DNA of 64,000 bases. It comes from DDH964 sp963806685 (GTDB taxonomy: Bacteria > Desulfobacterota > Desulfuromonadia > Desulfuromonadales > DDH964). Positions 60,605-64,000 of this stretch are shown here, piece by piece. The stretch lies in NCBI GenBank assembly GCA_963806685.1, contig CAWDZB010000003.1:197734-261733 (forward strand), in the 5' to 3' direction. Every line of letters starts with the position of its first letter. Position 1 is the first letter of the stretch. The notes under the pieces are model-generated. The model was not told the origin of the DNA and ran no database searches. It worked only from the letters and a program-made list of their open reading frames with translations. Both the position numbers and the translations under genes were made by a program.

Positions 60605-60994
60605 ATGAAAAAGTGCCCCTTTTGCGCTGAAGAGATTCAGGACGAAGCGATTAAGTGCAAACACTGCGGTGAGTTCCTGGATGGAACTTCCCGCCAACAT
60701 CTTGCCAGCGAAAAGCTGCCGTGGTACTTCCGGACCTCCTTTATCATCTTTGCCGTTTGTTCCGTTGGCCCTTTGGCGCTGCCCCTGATCTGGTGGCGTC
60801 CGCGGACGACGCGGGCCTGGAAAATCGGGCTCACCATGGGCATCCTTGCCCTCAGCTGGTTCCTGTACCAGACCACGGTGGATTCCATCCATGTCATCGA
60901 GGATTCTATCCGGCTTCTGAATAATCTGGGAAACGGAGGTTTGGGGTCTGGGCTCGGGCGGTTTGGTCCTCTGCCCATTTCACCGTCCCTTTAA
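60605..60994 (+). CDS. zinc-ribbon membrane protein
   Basis: A 129-residue protein. The N-terminal zinc ribbon (MKKCPFCAEEIQDEAIKCKHCGEF, two CxxC pairs) is followed by two membrane helices (TSFIIFAVCSVGPLALPLIWW, KIGLTMGILALSWFLY). This is the common DUF-type layout of small inner-membrane zinc-ribbon proteins. The start ATG at 60605 has no strong ribosome site (GCGAGATCGAA). Function unknown. Confidence 0.68.
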   Translation: MKKCPFCAEEIQDEAIKCKHCGEFLDGTSRQHLASEKLPWYFRTSFIIFAVCSVGPLALPLIWWRPRTTRAWKIGLTMGILALSWFLYQTTVDSIHVIEDSIRLLNNLGNGGLGSGLGRFGPLPISPSL

Positions 60995-61084
60995 TTCATC
61001 CGAAAAGGGCCGGATGAAAGCCCGGTCGATGCCTTTGGAAGGTTGCGGTTCGACATGGACCTTGGCCAGGCAGGTCCGGACTGT

Positions 61085-61477
61085 TCAAAGGGTGACGCCC
61101 GGTCCCGAGGAGGAGCCTTCCCTGCGGGTCTGGCAGGGTACGCAGCGCGAGGCGAAGGGAGCGACCCGCAGGCGCTCCTCATCAATCTCGTCGCCGCAGT
61201 CCTCGCAGAAACCGTAACTCCCCTCCTCTAGCCGGCCCAGGGCCTTGTCCATCCGGGTCAGTTGCTGCCGTCGAATATCGGCCAGGGCCAAGCCGGTGTC
61301 CTCCAGAACATCGATGAGCCCCCGCTCGCCCAGATCCTGGGGGAGGTTGTACTGGCTGTGGAGTTCCTCCCCGACCTCCTGGAACAGCTCCCGCCGCACC
61401 TCGGCCCACAACCGGCGTTTTTCGTCCAACAGCAGTTCGGTGAGCCGTGCCCGACGTTCTTTGCTCAGCCTTGCCAT
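61085..61477 (-). CDS. DksA/TraR-family zinc-finger protein
   Basis: A 130-residue protein: an N-terminal coiled coil (RARLTELLLDEKRRLWAEVR) followed by a C4 zinc finger (FCEDCGDEIDEERLRVAPFASRCVPCQ) typical of DksA/TraR. DksA binds the RNA-polymerase secondary channel with ppGpp. LEDTGLALADIRRQQLTRMDKALGRLEEGSYG corresponds to the coiled-coil tip region. It is a short variant, so it is called a paralogue rather than dksA. It is downstream of ppsA on the same strand (127-base gap). Confidence 0.86.
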   Translation of the reverse strand: MARLSKERRARLTELLLDEKRRLWAEVRRELFQEVGEELHSQYNLPQDLGERGLIDVLEDTGLALADIRRQQLTRMDKALGRLEEGSYGFCEDCGDEIDEERLRVAPFASRCVPCQTRREGSSSGPGVTL

Positions 61478-61604
61478 CGCTCTCCTCCGTTTCGTCGTTG
61501 TCGTGCCCGCTGCCGCCGCCCGGGGAAGATTGGCTCTTCCAGTATAACGATTCTGCGCCAGCCGCCCCTGGGATAGATGGCAACCATCACCGCAGTTTTG
61601 GCGC

Positions 61605-64000
61605 CTACTTTCTGCGTTTCGCCAGCCGGGCCTCGACCTCGGCCACCCGGCGGATAATGTCGATGACGCTGTCGGGGTTGAGGGAGAGGGAGTCGATCCC
61701 CGCCTCGACCAGGAAGGCGGCGAAGTCCGGATAGTCGCTCGGCGCCTGGCCGCAGATGCCGATCTTGGTGCCGGTCTTGTTGGCGGAGCGGATCGCCTGG
61801 CCGATGCTGGCCATTACCGCCGGGTCCCGCTCGTCGAAGAGTTCGTGGAGGATGGCCGAATCGCGGTCGACCCCGAGGGTGAGCTGGGTCAGGTCGTTGG
61901 AGCCGATGGAAAAGCCGTCGAAGCGCTGCGCGAACTGTTCGGCGAGAATCACGTTGGCCGGGATTTCCACCATCATGTAGATCTCCAGCCCCCGCTCGCC
62001 CCGCACCAGGCCTTCCTCGGCCATCACCGCGAGGACCCGGTCGGCCTCCCGCAGGGTGCGGCAGAAGGGGATCATCACCACCACGTTGCCGAGGCCGATT
62101 TCCTCGCGCACCCGCCGGATCGCCGCGCACTCCAGGGCGAAGCCGGCACGGTAGTGCTTGCTGTAGTAGCGTGAGGCGCCGCGGAAGCCGAGCATGGGGT
62201 TCTCCTCCACAAACTCGAACTGGCGGCCGCCGATCAGGTCGGCGTACTCGTTGGTCTTGAAGTCGCTCATGCGCACGATCACCGGGTGGGGATACTGGCT
62301 GGCGGCGATGGTGGCGATGCCCCGGGCGAGGCGGTTGACGAAATACTCGCTGCGGTCGGGGTAGTCCCGGGTCAGCTCGCGGATCTTGCGTTTGGCTTCA
62401 AGGTCCTCCAGTTCGTCATAGCGCAACAGGGCCATGGGATGGGCCTGGATCAGGGTGTTGATGATGAACTCCATGCGCGCCAGACCGATCCCACGGCAGG
62501 GGAGCCGCCACCAGCGGAAGGCCGCGGCCGGGCTGGCGATGTTCAGCATGATCTGGGTGGCGGTGGTGGGGAGTTCCTCGACGTTCACCTCGGCCTCGGT
62601 GAATTCGAGGATGCCGGCGTAGATCATTCCCTGCTCCCCTTCGGCGCAGGAGAGGGTCACCTCCACCCCGTCCTCGAGTTCGGCGGTGGCGTGTCCGGTG
62701 CCGATGACCGCGGCGATCCCCAGTTCGCGACTGACGATGGCGGCATGGGAGGTGCGCCCGCCGTGATCGGTGATGATTCCCGCCGCCTGCTTCATGACCG
62801 GAACCCAATCGGGGTCGGTCATCCCGGTCACGAGGATGTTCCCTGCTTCGAAGCGTTCGATATCGTTGGCGCTCTTGATCACCTGGACCTTCCCGGCGGC
62901 GATCGCTTCGCCGATGGCGAGCCCGGTGAGCAACACCTCGCTCTTCTTTTTGAGGGTGTAGGTCTTGAGGATCCCGGCCTGCTTGCGCGACTGCACCGTT
63001 TCGGGACGGGCCTGGACCAGGAAGAGTTCGCTGCTCTCTCCGTCCTTGGCCCACTCCATGTCCATCGGCTGGCCGTAATGGCGCTCGATGACCACCGCCC
63101 AGCGGGCGAGCTGCAGGATCTCCTCGTCGGTCAGGACGAAGGAGCGCCGCTCTTTGGCCGAGGTTTCGACGCTGCGGGTGGTGTGGCCGGCGCCGCGGGC
63201 GTAAACCAGCTTCTTCTCCTTGCTGCCCAGCGTCTTACCCAGGATAGGCTTGAACTCCCGGTTCTCCAAGAGGGGTTTGAAGACCGTGTAGTTGTCCGGG
63301 GTCACCGTTCCCTGCACCACGGTTTCCCCCAGACCCCAGGCAGCTTCGATCACCACCATGTCCGGGAAGCCGCTGTCGGTATCGATGGAGAACATCACCC
63401 CGGCCCCGGCCTGGTCGGAGCGCACCATGTGCTGCACGCCGATGGAAAGGGCGACCTGGAGGTGGTCGAAATGCTTGGTCTCCCGGTAGCTGATCGCCCG
63501 GTCGGTAAAGAGCGAGGCGTAGCAGCGGCGGCAGGCGTCGAGCAGCTCCTCCTCACCGCTGATGTTGAGGAAGGTTTCCTGCTGCCCGGCGAAGCTCGCC
63601 TCCGGCAGGTCTTCGGCGGTGGCGCTGCTGCGCACCGCCACGGCGACCTCCTGGTCGCCGCAGCGGCGGCAAAGCTCGCGGTAGGCGTCGCGGATGGCAA
63701 GGGCGATCGCCTCGGGCCAGCTGCCGCGCCCGATCAGGCGGCGGATCGCCTCGCCGGTCTGGCGCAGGGACTTCTCCCCCTGGCGGTACTCCTCGAGCCG
63801 CGTACGGATTTTCTCCTCCAGCGCGTTGGCGGCGAGAAATTCCCGGTAGGCCGCGGCGGTGGTGGCGAACCCGCCCGGCACCTTGACCCCTTCTGCCTGC
63901 AGGGCACCGATCATCTCCCCCAAGGAGGCATTCTTGCCGCCGACCAAGGGGACGTCGCTGTTGCTGACAGTTTCGAACCAGCGGATGGTCTGGTCGTCCA
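61605..64000 (-). CDS. ppsA: phosphoenolpyruvate synthase, N-terminus cut by window edge
   Basis: Makes PEP from pyruvate and ATP for gluconeogenesis; about 798 residues visible, of which only a few N-terminal ones are missing. The ATP-grasp part shows VGGKNASLGEM (the frame runs upstream to the edge without a stop) and AVRSSATAEDLPEASFAGQQETFLN. The swivel domain holds the phospho-His in GGRTSHAAIVSRELG. The PEP-binding barrel has GFSIGSNDLTQLTLGVDRD, FRGASRYY and GICGQAPSDYPDFAAFLVEAGIDSLSLNPDSV. The symbol is by family. The start beyond the edge is not visible. Confidence 0.9.
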   Translation of the reverse strand, partial: DDQTIRWFETVSNSDVPLVGGKNASLGEMIGALQAEGVKVPGGFATTAAAYREFLAANALEEKIRTRLEEYRQGEKSLRQTGEAIRRLIGRGSWPEAIALAIRDAYRELCRRCGDQEVAVAVRSSATAEDLPEASFAGQQETFLNISGEEELLDACRRCYASLFTDRAISYRETKHFDHLQVALSIGVQHMVRSDQAGAGVMFSIDTDSGFPDMVVIEAAWGLGETVVQGTVTPDNYTVFKPLLENREFKPILGKTLGSKEKKLVYARGAGHTTRSVETSAKERRSFVLTDEEILQLARWAVVIERHYGQPMDMEWAKDGESSELFLVQARPETVQSRKQAGILKTYTLKKKSEVLLTGLAIGEAIAAGKVQVIKSANDIERFEAGNILVTGMTDPDWVPVMKQAAGIITDHGGRTSHAAIVSRELGIAAVIGTGHATAELEDGVEVTLSCAEGEQGMIYAGILEFTEAEVNVEELPTTATQIMLNIASPAAAFRWWRLPCRGIGLARMEFIINTLIQAHPMALLRYDELEDLEAKRKIRELTRDYPDRSEYFVNRLARGIATIAASQYPHPVIVRMSDFKTNEYADLIGGRQFEFVEENPMLGFRGASRYYSKHYRAGFALECAAIRRVREEIGLGNVVVMIPFCRTLREADRVLAVMAEEGLVRGERGLEIYMMVEIPANVILAEQFAQRFDGFSIGSNDLTQLTLGVDRDSAILHELFDERDPAVMASIGQAIRSANKTGTKIGICGQAPSDYPDFAAFLVEAGIDSLSLNPDSVIDIIRRVAEVEARLAKRRK

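Noticed and set aside
1..64000. CRISPR arrays, prophage, insertion sequences, tRNA or rRNA genes
   Set aside because: No regularly spaced repeats, transposase, integrase, phage structural gene, T-arm consensus or rRNA stretch could be seen by eye.

Overview
The window is 64 kb of GC-rich bacterial chromosome that reads like a member of the Desulfuromonadia (Geobacter/Desulfuromonas/Pelobacter relatives). The reasons are the block icd-mdh-korDABC (isocitrate dehydrogenase, malate dehydrogenase and ferredoxin-linked 2-oxoacid oxidoreductase), a glnK-amtB operon with a sigma-54 promoter and an antitermination-type leader, a Gcw_chp/TorF-type putative porin, a peroxiredoxin-like protein apparently using selenocysteine, and frequent TTG/GTG starts with strong Shine-Dalgarno sites. 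No prophage, transposase, CRISPR array, rRNA or tRNA was recognised.

Layout. 1-8.4 kb: NAD salvage and protein-modification genes (pncB fragment, Sir2, YbaK-type deacylase, rhomboid), an aldehyde dehydrogenase, small envelope genes, an SDR and a TraB-family membrane protein. 8.4-13.3 kb: nitrogen block with a GAF-PAS histidine kinase, glnK, amtB and a porin. Sigma-54-like sites precede both the kinase and glnK, and the glnK leader carries two hexaloop hairpins overlapping a terminator. 13.3-17.7 kb: radical SAM RlmN-like protein, EI24 membrane protein, inositol-phosphatase family enzyme, two small proteins and fbp. 17.7-24.3 kb (minus strand): icd-mdh-korDABC; icd carries one frameshift. 24.3-36.5 kb (minus strand): comEC, a REC-GGDEF regulator, a giant TPR protein, an adenylate cyclase, hisS, aspS and a LysM lipoprotein, mostly with overlapping or nearly touching ends. 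36.6-41.4 kb: an ABC-F ATPase and acnB.

41.4-45.4 kb is an AT-richer accessory patch: a PD-(D/E)xK-like protein of unknown function and three consecutive lipoproteins, followed by a degenerate inverted repeat. 45.4-48.8 kb: small stress-type genes (SRPBCC, glutaredoxin, Cys-rich protein), a frameshifted MFS transporter and a TrmH-family methyltransferase. 48.8-53.1 kb (minus strand): an iron-type ABC uptake operon with a structured leader. 53.3-56.7 kb: the selenocysteine peroxiredoxin-like gene, a LarA-family racemase and polyphosphate glucokinase. 56.7-58.6 kb: three consecutive decaying genes (MESH1-like hydrolase, LOG-like protein, HAD-like hydrolase). 58.6-64 kb: a HEAT-repeat secreted protein, small membrane/zinc proteins, a DksA-type protein and ppsA running off the right edge.

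How it fits together. The central-metabolism genes (icd, mdh, kor, acnB, fbp, ppsA) describe a TCA cycle with a ferredoxin-linked 2-oxoglutarate step plus gluconeogenesis. Promoters of icd, kor and acnB share a near-palindromic 17-bp site (best copy TTGTATACAGTATACAA), suggesting one regulator for the cycle. The nitrogen block looks controlled at two levels: sigma-54 initiation and hairpin-based antitermination. The most interesting signals are that leader, the shared TCA operator and the UGA-containing peroxiredoxin-like gene with a SECIS-like hairpin. All are read by eye; no alignment or folding was run.
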